A DNA stretch of 11,101 bases from assembly GCA_913056505.1 (NCBI GenBank), contig CAJXLZ010000017.1:1-11101 (forward strand). The letters are read 5' to 3'. Positions 1 to 6,096 of the stretch are shown one piece after another (position 1 is the first letter of the stretch; the number at the start of each line of letters is the position of its first letter). Position numbers and translations under genes: made by a program. The notes beneath the pieces were generated by a model that worked only from the letters and a program-made list of their open reading frames with translations, made no database searches and was not told where the DNA came from. The DNA is from an uncultured Desulfurellaceae bacterium (GTDB taxonomy: Bacteria > Campylobacterota_A > Desulfurellia > Desulfurellales > Hippeaceae).

Positions 1-113
1 AGTTCTGTTTGTGAACTCGGAATAGGAGCAAGTCCTGCGTTTTTTGCATCTTGAACCAATGATGATGCCATTAATGAAGCGGCAGTCAGTGTGAGTGCTA
101 CGGTTTTTTTCAT
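1..113 (-). CDS. N-terminus of an exported protein, possibly a di-haem cytochrome c peroxidase (partial)
   Basis: The gene starts with ATG at 113-111 and runs off the left edge after 37 codons. A good Shine-Dalgarno site (AGAAGGA) lies 8 nt upstream of the ATG. The protein opens with MKKTVALTLTAASLMASS, a clear Sec signal peptide: Lys-Lys, then a hydrophobic core of about 14 residues. The next stretch, around residues 20-32 (QDAKNAGLAPIPS), resembles the mature start of campylobacterotal (epsilonproteobacterial) MauG/CcpA di-haem cytochrome c peroxidases, which reduce periplasmic H2O2. The haem-binding CxxCH motifs would lie outside the window, so this identity is a guess from a short match. 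The gene points away from the M20 fragment next to it and shares nothing functional with the main gene set, which fits the idea that this end is foreign or chimeric. That a real gene start is present is fairly sure; the product is not. Confidence 0.5.
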   Translation of the reverse strand, partial: MKKTVALTLTAASLMASSLVQDAKNAGLAPIPSSQTE

Positions 114-152
114 AGTTATTTTCCTTCTGTGGTGTATTAGTGCAATCACAGC

Positions 153-985
153 AGAAAATTTTTAAAAGAAAATAAGAAATTGTTAGCCTGCGATGCTGTA
201 TTAATTTCAGATACAAGTTTATACGGACCTGATATACCGACTATTAATTATGGTTTAAGAGGTTTAAGCTATTTTGAAATTGAACTTACCGGGCCAAATA
301 GAGATTTGCATTCAGGAAGTTTTGGTGGTGGCATTGCAAATCCTATTAATGAACTTGCTAAATTGATTAGCAAACTTCACGATAAAAACGGGAAGGTTAC
401 AGTTCCCAATTTTTACAAAGATGTACAGAAATTGAGCAAAAAAGAAAAAAAAAATTTTAAGGACTTAAAATTTTCGGATACTAAATTTGCTAAGGAATAT
501 AAAGTTAAAGAGCTTCAAGGTGAAAAAGGTTACTCAACTCTCGAAAGATTATGGGCACGCCCAACGTTAGATTGTAACGGAATATACGGAGGCTTTACAG
601 AAGAAGGTGCGAAAACTGTTTTACCTTCAAAAGCTACCGCAAAAATCAGTATGCGTTTGGTTCCAAATCAAACACCGCAAAAAGTTGAACGTGAATTTGC
701 TAAATATGTTAAATCATTAGCTCCTAAAAGTGTAAAAATTAAAGTTACAAATATGCACGGCGGTCTGCCTGTGGTTGTTCCATTGGAAGGAAAAGCGATA
801 AAAGCAGCAGCTGCTGCTACAACAAAAGCATTCGGTAAAAAGACTGTTTTTACACGCGAGGGCGGTTCGATACCAATCGTGGTTGAGTTTATGAAACAAT
901 TAAAAGCTCCGGCAGTATTAATGGGATTAGGACTTGATACTGATGATATCCATTCACCGAATGAACATTTTGTACTTTCAAATTT
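153..985 (+). pseudogene. M20-family metallopeptidase (dipeptidase) fragment, both ends missing
   Basis: This is the C-terminal part of a zinc-dependent M20 peptidase/dipeptidase (COG0624 type), normally about 450 residues. The recognisable frame begins near 153 (KFLKENKKLLACD), before the TTG at 180 that could be taken as a start. Visible family motifs, in order, are LISDTSLYGPDIPTINYGLRG, the dimerisation-domain segment LHSGSFGGGIANPINEL, TLDCNGIYGGF, REGGSIPIV near the active site, and DDIHSPNEHF, whose His is the usual late zinc ligand. The first ~190 residues are absent, including the earlier metal-binding His/Asp and the Glu-Glu catalytic region. After the HSPNEHF motif (about 985) the frame leaves the family and continues into the reverse complement of another gene, ending at a stop at 1062-1064. 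The protein type suggests Bacteroidota or a similar source. It cannot be functional as it stands. Confidence 0.8.
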
Positions 986-1235
986 TGAATTTATTTTCAC
1001 CTTTAATTTTTCGGCGAGTTTACTGCCTATAACTGCCGGATTTCTCATTTTCGTTTCAAAATAATTTCCTTGTTTCAGTAAACTTTTTAAGTTGGTAATT
1101 GAATTTTCATCTTCAATGTTAATTCCATTTAAAGTAATTCCGGTTCCGGTTGTTGCCGAACTTGCCATCGCCGGACTTTTAATCCGCATACAAACCGCTT
1201 TAATACCGGAAAGTTTTTTTATTGCATCTATTTTA
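984..1235 (-). pseudogene. LolC/LolE-like ABC transporter permease fragment (FtsX/MacB periplasmic region)
   Basis: On the minus strand this stretch is in frame with the ymdB start but does not look like YmdB. It reads KIDAIKKLSGIKAV, then MRIKSPAMASSATTGTGI, NGINIEDENSITNL, GNYFETKMRNPAVIGSKLAEK and LKVKINSKF. That series matches the periplasmic domain of LolC/LolE-type permeases, which work with LolD to release lipoproteins from the inner membrane. Typical family features are the 'Gly-Ile-(Asn/Asp)-x-Glu' step, then 'GNYF' and 'RNP-x-x-IG-x-KLAEKL'. The style is that of Bacteroidota homologues. Both flanking membrane regions are missing: one side runs into ymdB (about 1221-1243) and the other into the M20 fragment (about 984). 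Identification is by motif pattern only. The exact borders are uncertain by 10-20 nt. Confidence 0.6.
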
Positions 1236-1240
1236 TTTTT

Positions 1241-1309
1241 TAATGCATCCCTGCCCGGCTTGCCTACAATATCTCCTATGAATAGTACGCGTAGAATATT
1301 AGTTTGCAT
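1241..1309 (-). pseudogene. ymdB: YmdB-family metallophosphoesterase, N-terminal 22-23 codons only
   Basis: The ATG at 1309-1307 lies inside the last codons of rny, and the two reading frames overlap by 11 nt. This arrangement favours translational coupling. The protein begins with RVLFIGDIVGKPGRDAL, the signature N-terminus of YmdB (TIGR00282, calcineurin-like phosphoesterase; a 2',3'-cAMP phosphodiesterase in Bacillus subtilis). The Asp of 'GDIVG' is a metal ligand. The family is normally about 260 residues and next shows an Asn-Gly-Glu-Asn motif and a Gly-Asn-His motif. Neither appears here. After residue ~23 the frame turns into LolE-like sequence. rny-ymdB is a conserved neighbour pair, so the start is trustworthy. 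The break is more likely a chimeric junction than natural decay, because no stop codon or in-frame YmdB remnant follows. Confidence 0.75.
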
Positions 1310-2861
1310 ACTCTACAGCCCTACTCTCTCTTATTACAACAACCTTAACCTGCCCTGTATATGATACCTTGTTTTCAATACTTTTAGCTATATCTCTCGC
1401 CAACATAATGCTCTGCGCATCATCTACAAGACCACTTTCTACGATAACCCTTAATTCTCTTCCGGCCTGTATTGCATATGCGTTCTTAACACTATCCTGA
1501 GTTTTTGCTATCTGCTCAAGTTCTTCCAATCTCTGTATATAATTTTCAAGCTTCTCTCTTCTTGCTCCTGGTCTTGCAGCACTTAGCGTATCTGCAATAG
1601 ATACAAGCACACTCTCTATACAAATTGGGGGAACCTCTCCATGATGCGACATTATTGCATTTATTATATATTTATCTTCTCCATATTTTTTAGCTAGATC
1701 AGCACCTATTTTTGTATGTGACCCCTCCATTTCCTGATCTACAGCTTTCCCTATATCGTGCAGTAATCCGCCCCGCTTTGCAAGTTTAATATTCAATCCG
1801 AGTTCTCCAGCCATAGCCCCGGCTAAATATGCAACCTCTATAGAGTGCGAAAGGGCATTTTGAGTATAGCTTGTCCTGTACTTTAATAAGCCTAAATATT
1901 TAACAAGTTCCGGATGTATATTGCCTATATCTAAGTCAAACACAACCTGTTTTGCCTCTTCCATAGCTTCCTGCTGCAGATCCTCTTTCACCTTTTTCAC
2001 AGTTTCTTCTATCCTTGCAGGGTGTATTCTTCCGTCTTTCACCAATTTCTCCAACACTATCTTTGCAATTTCCCTTCTTAGGGGATTAAAGCTCGATATA
2101 ACAACAACTTCTGGCGTATCATCTATAATTAAATCCGTTCCTGTTTCCTTCTCAAAAGAGCGTATATTTCTTCCTTCCCTTCCTATTATGCGCCCCTTCA
2201 TCTCATCATTTGGCAGAACCACAGTTGAAACTGTTCTCTCGGCAACATAACTGCTTGCTATTTTCTCCATAGATGTGCTTAATATCTCTTGTGATAATTT
2301 TTTGGACTCTTTCTTTAATTCATCTTCTGCATTCTTTAATCTATTTGCCGCCTCTTTTTTAGCTTCTTCTTCCACGTTTTTTATAAGCACATTTTTAGCT
2401 TCATCTTTAGACAATCCGCTTATTTTTTCTAACTGCTTTTGCTCTTGTGCGATTATTTTATCCAGCGACTGCATTCTATTTTCCAGATCTTTTTCCTTAT
2501 GCGCTAAGCTTTCCTGTTTTTTCGTGATTTGCTCTAACCTATTATCTATATAACCCTGTTTTTTGTCCAAAGCAATCTCTTTTGATTGAAGACGCTTCTC
2601 CCATTTTTGGTTTTCTTGCTTTTTTTCTTTATATTCGCGATCTATATCATTTCTTGCTTTTATCATAAGTTCTTTAGCTGCCAATTCTGCGTTCTTTATA
2701 ATATTGTCTTTCTCTTGGTTTGCATTTCTAATTATGTCTTCTGATTTTTGCTTTGCATATTCCTTCTTTTTAATAGAAACATTATACAGTACAAAAGCCC
2801 CAACTATCGCCCCTATTGCCGCTGCAAATATAATTAATAATATTGCCATTGTTACACTCAT
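1299..2861 (-). CDS. rny: Ribonuclease Y
   Basis: RNase Y is a membrane-anchored endoribonuclease that starts mRNA decay in many bacteria. All parts are visible in this 520-residue protein, a normal length for the family. Residues 4-26 form one N-terminal membrane helix. Residues 30-200 are a long charged coiled coil rich in Lys and Glu. Residues ~210-275 are a KH RNA-binding domain with the loop GRIIGREGRNIR at 223-234. Residues ~335-430 are the HD domain with His339, the His368-Asp369 pair in LLHDIGKA, and the later MSHHGEV. The start is fixed by a strong Shine-Dalgarno site (AAGGAGA at 2874-2868) that lies in the last codons of the upstream cyclo-ligase gene, whose stop is 3 nt before this ATG. 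The two genes are therefore surely co-transcribed and probably coupled. The 3' end overlaps the ymdB start. Confidence 0.97.
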   Translation of the reverse strand: MSVTMAILLIIFAAAIGAIVGAFVLYNVSIKKKEYAKQKSEDIIRNANQEKDNIIKNAELAAKELMIKARNDIDREYKEKKQENQKWEKRLQSKEIALDKKQGYIDNRLEQITKKQESLAHKEKDLENRMQSLDKIIAQEQKQLEKISGLSKDEAKNVLIKNVEEEAKKEAANRLKNAEDELKKESKKLSQEILSTSMEKIASSYVAERTVSTVVLPNDEMKGRIIGREGRNIRSFEKETGTDLIIDDTPEVVVISSFNPLRREIAKIVLEKLVKDGRIHPARIEETVKKVKEDLQQEAMEEAKQVVFDLDIGNIHPELVKYLGLLKYRTSYTQNALSHSIEVAYLAGAMAGELGLNIKLAKRGGLLHDIGKAVDQEMEGSHTKIGADLAKKYGEDKYIINAIMSHHGEVPPICIESVLVSIADTLSAARPGARREKLENYIQRLEELEQIAKTQDSVKNAYAIQAGRELRVIVESGLVDDAQSIMLARDIAKSIENKVSYTGQVKVVVIRESRAVEYAN

Positions 2862-2864
2862 AAT

Positions 2865-3413
2865 CTATCTCCTTAATTTACAAAATATTGTTTTCTTGTT
2901 AGTTATCACTATATCGACAGGTACATCAAATGTGTCATTTTTTATCTTATCTGTTATCAAAAAATCATAGGTTATGCCTACCTTTAAAAAATGCATTTTA
3001 TGCATAAATCTATCATAGAACCCTTTTCCATAGCCTATCCTATATCCTTTTGGACTAAATAGTAAACCCGGTACAATTACTGCATCAATCCTATTTTTAT
3101 TAATTTTTCTGCACATATTAAATTTAGGTTCTTTTATTTTTTTATAGCCCTTAACCATAACACCTCGCACTGGTAAGCAAGCTATCATTGTATTTTTACC
3201 GATAACCTTGGGAAATAAAATTTTGCTTCTACCAATATTTAGAGATGGCATAATTTCACTATTATATGGATTATATGACAAAATATATCTTTTATTTTTC
3301 AAAATGGGTGGTAACTTTGAGGAAACTATGCTACTCTTAGATTTGATATAAGATCTACTTAGTCTATTCCTGCTCCTTAAAGCATATTCCCTTAACAGTT
3401 GCTTTGAAACCAT
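2865..3413 (-). CDS. 5-formyltetrahydrofolate cyclo-ligase
   Basis: This enzyme uses ATP to turn 5-formyltetrahydrofolate into 5,10-methenyltetrahydrofolate and returns it to the cytosolic one-carbon pool (YgfA/MTHFS family). The 182-residue length is typical. The diagnostic Mg-ATP motif is GYRIGYGKGFYDRF at residues 123-136, preceded by VIVPGLLFSPKG at 113-123. Glu53 in NSEIMP fits the folate-binding Glu region. The N-terminus carries the expected basic stretch KQLLREYALRSRNRLS. The protein is unusually rich in Lys and Ile, in line with the AT-rich DNA. The ATG at 3413-3411 has only a modest purine-rich site (GGTGGA). A 6S RNA lies 91 nt upstream on the same strand, the same order as ssrS-ygfA in E. 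coli. There the two are co-transcribed, and the same is likely here. rny follows 3 nt later. Confidence 0.93.
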   Translation of the reverse strand: MVSKQLLREYALRSRNRLSRSYIKSKSSIVSSKLPPILKNKRYILSYNPYNSEIMPSLNIGRSKILFPKVIGKNTMIACLPVRGVMVKGYKKIKEPKFNMCRKINKNRIDAVIVPGLLFSPKGYRIGYGKGFYDRFMHKMHFLKVGITYDFLITDKIKNDTFDVPVDIVITNKKTIFCKLRR

Positions 3414-3457
3414 AATCCACCATATGCCATACCATAAGACCTTATGAGTCCTGATAC

Positions 3458-3463
3458 ATTATA
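3458..3463 (-). promoter_or_regulatory. Possible -10 element (TATAAT) between 6S RNA and cyclo-ligase
   Basis: A perfect TATAAT occurs on the minus strand, about 45 nt before the cyclo-ligase ATG and just after the 6S 3' end. It could give the cyclo-ligase-rny transcript its own start. No convincing -35 is seen at 16-18 nt, and the surrounding DNA is almost pure A/T, so a chance match is quite possible. Confidence 0.25.
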
Positions 3464-3504
3464 TAATATAAATAAAAAATTATTAGCCTACCTAAATTTA
3501 TATA

Positions 3505-3681
3505 ATCCCCGGAATACCGTGTGTTGAATTCTTCCTAGAACCTATCAACGATAAGTGGGGACTTCGAAGAAACAAATAAAAGCTCTCAAAAAGAAAGCTT
3601 AATATTTGCCTCTTGAGCCAGTCCCCCGTTGTTAGGTGTTGGCTCTAAGGAAAAAAGCACATCACGAATATTCCAGGGAGA
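3505..3681 (-). ncRNA. ssrS: 6S RNA (RNA polymerase-binding regulator)
   Basis: A rod-like RNA of about 177 nt, against 184 in E. coli. The closing stem pairs CCCTGGAATATTCGTG (3679-3663) with CACGGTATTCCGGGG (3521-3507): 15 base pairs with some G-U and one bulged U. The 5' part resembles the proteobacterial 6S start, including the TTCG that follows 'CTG--AT-'. The 3' part, CGGTATTCCGGGGATT, resembles the E. coli end GGCATCTCGGAGATTCC. Further in, CAACG/CGTTG and GGGGACT/AGTCCCC pair. The tip is an AAGCTTTC-TTTTT-GAGAGCTT hairpin extended by AAGAGGCAAATA/TATTTGTTTCTT. Unpaired stretches between the closing and inner stems would form the bubble that mimics an open promoter and traps sigma70-RNA polymerase in stationary phase. 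Location directly before the cyclo-ligase gene is the classic 6S context. Strand choice rests on the similarity to the E. coli ends. The exact ends are estimated from the stem, and I see no sure promoter. Confidence 0.82.
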
Positions 3682-4006
3682 ATAAACTCAAAAATTTAAG
3701 GAATGGTTATATAAAGATGCTCATAAAGCCTTTTAGACTTACGAACAATCTATACAAATTCACCATTCACTTTTTATTATAGTCCATTTTAAATAAATTG
3801 CAAAGATCTTTTTACTTTTTTCTATTTTATATAACATTCGTCGTATTTTTTTCCGGTTTTTACTATTTGAATCCTGAGCACAAGATGCAATCCCCTTTGC
3901 TCTTTAATTTAGTATTCATCATCTAACATTTTATATTTAAAGGGTTCTCAGGCCGGATAAAGGCTCAAGAACCCCGATTAACAACTTTAGTAGTGCAGTT
4001 TTATAT
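3682..4006. other. Intergenic stretch between aconitase and 6S RNA
   Basis: About 325 nt without a supported gene. It contains the probable aconitase terminator (3942-3974) and must hold the 6S promoter near its left end. AT-rich hexamers such as TATATA and TATAAC occur on the minus strand around 3706-3715, but no -35/-10 pair at a good spacing and distance from the 6S 5' end stands out. I see no conserved small ORF, tRNA or repeat in it. Confidence 0.6.
3942..3974 (-). terminator. Probable rho-independent terminator of the aconitase gene
   Basis: On the minus strand GGGTTCT pairs with AGAACCC (7 bp). A 2x2 mismatch follows, then four more pairs (one a G-U) around a 7-nt loop. The downstream side reads TTTAAATATAAAATG, U-rich but broken by A residues. 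It sits about 30 nt after the aconitase stop, where a terminator is expected. The weak U tract lowers confidence. Confidence 0.5.
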
Positions 4007-5995
4007 TTACTTATCGAAAATTATCTCACTAAAGCTCTTTCCTTGAAATTCCTTTGCAAGCTTCATTTTGCCGCCTGCAAGTATTGTCTTAATTTCCCTG
4101 TCTGTTAAATTATATACAAGTTCAATTTCCAAAGATTTGGTTTCATCTTTTAAAGTAACATTTGTTCCATCTATCAACGCTTTTCTTATGTCGGGTATTG
4201 TTATCTTGTCGCCTTGATCTATTTTGTCATAATCTTCTGGGTTTTTAAATAGCAAAGGGACTATGCCGAAATTAACCAGGTTGGCCTTGTGAATTCTTTC
4301 AATGGCTTTTGCAATAACCGATTTGACATTCAGATACATAGGACAAAGCGCAGCATGCTCACGTGAAGATCCCTGTCCGTAATTGTCGCCACCAACTATA
4401 ATATTGTATATACCTTTCTTTTTATTATCTAAACATCTTGTCGCAAATGTTGGATCCCTTTTGACAAATACAAATTCCGAATATTTCGGAACATTAGATC
4501 TGTATTTCAGCAGATCTCCAGCCGGCATAATATCATCTGTTGTGATCTTATCTCCAAATTTACCTATAACCTCACCTGACAGATCCGCAGGCATAGGCTC
4601 TCCACTGGGAGGATCCACTATATTCGGACCTTTGTAAAGCTCAACTTTTTCTGCGTCACTTCCTATTGCAGGAGCCAGTAATCCTGAATCATCCAGCGTG
4701 AAGTGTTCAGGTATTTCAACCTTCGGATACTCAATTCCGAACTTTGTTTCGAGATCTCTCGGATCTGTCATAACACCCGTTAAAGCACAGGCAGCCGCTG
4801 TTTCAGGGCTTACAAGATAAATTTTCGCCGTAACAGTTCCGCTTCTTCCATAGAAGTTTCTATTGTTTGTTCTGACTGAAATCGCATTGCTTCTCGGAGC
4901 CTGACCAGCACCTATACAAAATCCGCAGGCAGATTCAAGTACTCTCGCACCGCTTGCAACTATATGTGATAGTTCGCCTTCATCAGCCATCATCCTTAGA
5001 ACCTGTTTGGAACCTGGTGCATAGCCAAAGCTGACATTCGGATTTGCCGTACGGCCTTTAACAATTTCTGCAACCGTTTTCCCATCTTTGTACGATGAGT
5101 TTGTGCAACTTCCTATCATAACTTGGTCAACAGGCATACCTTCAATATCCCTTACCCTTACAACATTATCAGGATTGTGTGGTTTAGCTACCATAGGCTC
5201 AAGCTCACTTAGATTAATTTCTATTATTTCATCATATTCAGCATCGGTATCAGCTTCTAAGGGCACCCATTCTTTTTCTCGTCCCTGAGCTTTTAAGAAA
5301 GCAAGCGTTGCTTCGTCTGATGGAAATAGACTTGTTGTAACACCAAGCTCAGCGCCCATGTTTGTTATTGTTCCACGTTCCGGGACAGACAACGTTTTTA
5401 CACCCTCTCCAAAGTATTCTACTATTTTGCCTACATTTCCCTTAGTTGTCATAATTTGTAGAACTCTCAATATAACGTCTTTTGCAGTTACCCATGGATT
5501 AAGTTTTCCCGTTAATTTAATTCCTACAATCTTTGGGGCAGGCAGATAAAATGGCATTCCGGCCATAGCTGAGGCTATATCAAGACCGCCTGCACCTATT
5601 GCTATCATTCCTATACCACCGCCTGTCGGTGTGTGTGAATCAGAACCAAGGAGTGTTTTTCCCGGTCTTCCAACCCTTTCAATGTGAACCTGATGACAGA
5701 TTCCGTTTCCTGCTTTTGATAGATACAGACCATATTTTTTTGCAAATGTCTGTAGATATATGTGGTCATCCGCATCCTCAAAACCCATTTGGACAGTTTT
5801 GTGGTCAATATAGCTGACAGAAACTTCAGTCTTGACTTTTGGAACACCCATCTGTTCAAATTGTAGATCAGCCATTGTTCCTGTTGCATCCTGAGTGAGA
5901 GTTTGGTCAATTTTTATACCTATCTCATCTCCTGAGAATAGATCACCGTCTACAAGATGCTCTTTCAAAATCTTTTGTGCAACTGTTAAACCCAT
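4007..5995 (-). CDS. Aconitate hydratase (Aquifex-type aconitase)
   Basis: Aconitase interconverts citrate and isocitrate through cis-aconitate in the TCA cycle, using a [4Fe-4S] cluster. The protein has 662 residues, shorter than AcnA (~890) and close to the 'Aquifex type' class (TIGR01342). The three cluster cysteines are Cys297 in IGSCTNSS and Cys357 and Cys360 in SACGFCIGAGQ. Other hallmarks are LLGSDSHTPTGGGIGMIAIG (115-134), GRSGTVTAK (383-391, the usual Arg-Ser-Gly substrate loop), and the swivel-domain motifs GDKITTDDIMPAG (481-493) and NYGQGSSREHAAL (538-550), where Ser-Arg contacts substrate. The ATG at 5995-5993 is preceded by a perfect AGGAGGT site (plus-strand complement at about 6001-6008). 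The gene stands alone: its promoter faces away from cheB and a terminator-like hairpin follows. The related 3-isopropylmalate dehydratase is usually split in two subunits and lacks this overall layout. Confidence 0.96.
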   Translation of the reverse strand: MGLTVAQKILKEHLVDGDLFSGDEIGIKIDQTLTQDATGTMADLQFEQMGVPKVKTEVSVSYIDHKTVQMGFEDADDHIYLQTFAKKYGLYLSKAGNGICHQVHIERVGRPGKTLLGSDSHTPTGGGIGMIAIGAGGLDIASAMAGMPFYLPAPKIVGIKLTGKLNPWVTAKDVILRVLQIMTTKGNVGKIVEYFGEGVKTLSVPERGTITNMGAELGVTTSLFPSDEATLAFLKAQGREKEWVPLEADTDAEYDEIIEINLSELEPMVAKPHNPDNVVRVRDIEGMPVDQVMIGSCTNSSYKDGKTVAEIVKGRTANPNVSFGYAPGSKQVLRMMADEGELSHIVASGARVLESACGFCIGAGQAPRSNAISVRTNNRNFYGRSGTVTAKIYLVSPETAAACALTGVMTDPRDLETKFGIEYPKVEIPEHFTLDDSGLLAPAIGSDAEKVELYKGPNIVDPPSGEPMPADLSGEVIGKFGDKITTDDIMPAGDLLKYRSNVPKYSEFVFVKRDPTFATRCLDNKKKGIYNIIVGGDNYGQGSSREHAALCPMYLNVKSVIAKAIERIHKANLVNFGIVPLLFKNPEDYDKIDQGDKITIPDIRKALIDGTNVTLKDETKSLEIELVYNLTDREIKTILAGGKMKLAKEFQGKSFSEIIFDK

Positions 5996-6047
5996 TTGTA
6001 AACCTCCTAATAAAATTTTAATTTTCGTTTGCTTTTTTCAGCATAAA

Positions 6048-6076
6048 TTTATATCATTTCTGGGACTAAAGGTCAA
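6048..6076 (-). promoter_or_regulatory. Sigma70-like promoter of the aconitase gene
   Basis: On the minus strand TTGACC (6076-6071) is followed by a 17-nt spacer and TATAAA (6053-6048). That is one mismatch from each consensus hexamer at the ideal spacing. Transcription would start near 6041 and give a leader of about 45 nt with the AGGAGGT ribosome site. The -35 lies only ~20 nt before the divergent cheB start codon, so polymerase at this promoter would sit over the cheB ribosome site region. Confidence 0.65.
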
Positions 6077-6096
6077 AATATTTTTTGGAGTGAGGT

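Noticed and set aside
180..1064. A complete 294-residue M20 peptidase gene starting at the TTG at 180
   Set aside because: Family homology begins before 180, there is no ribosome site, the N-terminal half is missing, and the last ~26 codons are antisense to the LolE-like fragment.
668..1309. A full 213-residue YmdB protein on the minus strand
   Set aside because: Only the first ~22 residues fit YmdB. The middle is LolE-like and the end is antisense to the M20 peptidase fragment.
984..1309. A frameshift inside ymdB instead of a junction
   Set aside because: No other frame of 984-1240 shows the expected Asn-Gly-Glu-Asn or Gly-Asn-His motifs, and the in-frame peptide already matches another family well.
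3880..3925. Possible small RNA or hairpin on the minus strand (GAGCA with TGCTC)
   Set aside because: The stem is only 5 bp with a long loop, and no U tract or conserved context supports it.
5611..5910. Open frames of 60-100 codons inside the aconitase region on both strands
   Set aside because: They lie in alternate frames of a well-supported aconitase, lack ribosome sites and have no recognisable domains.
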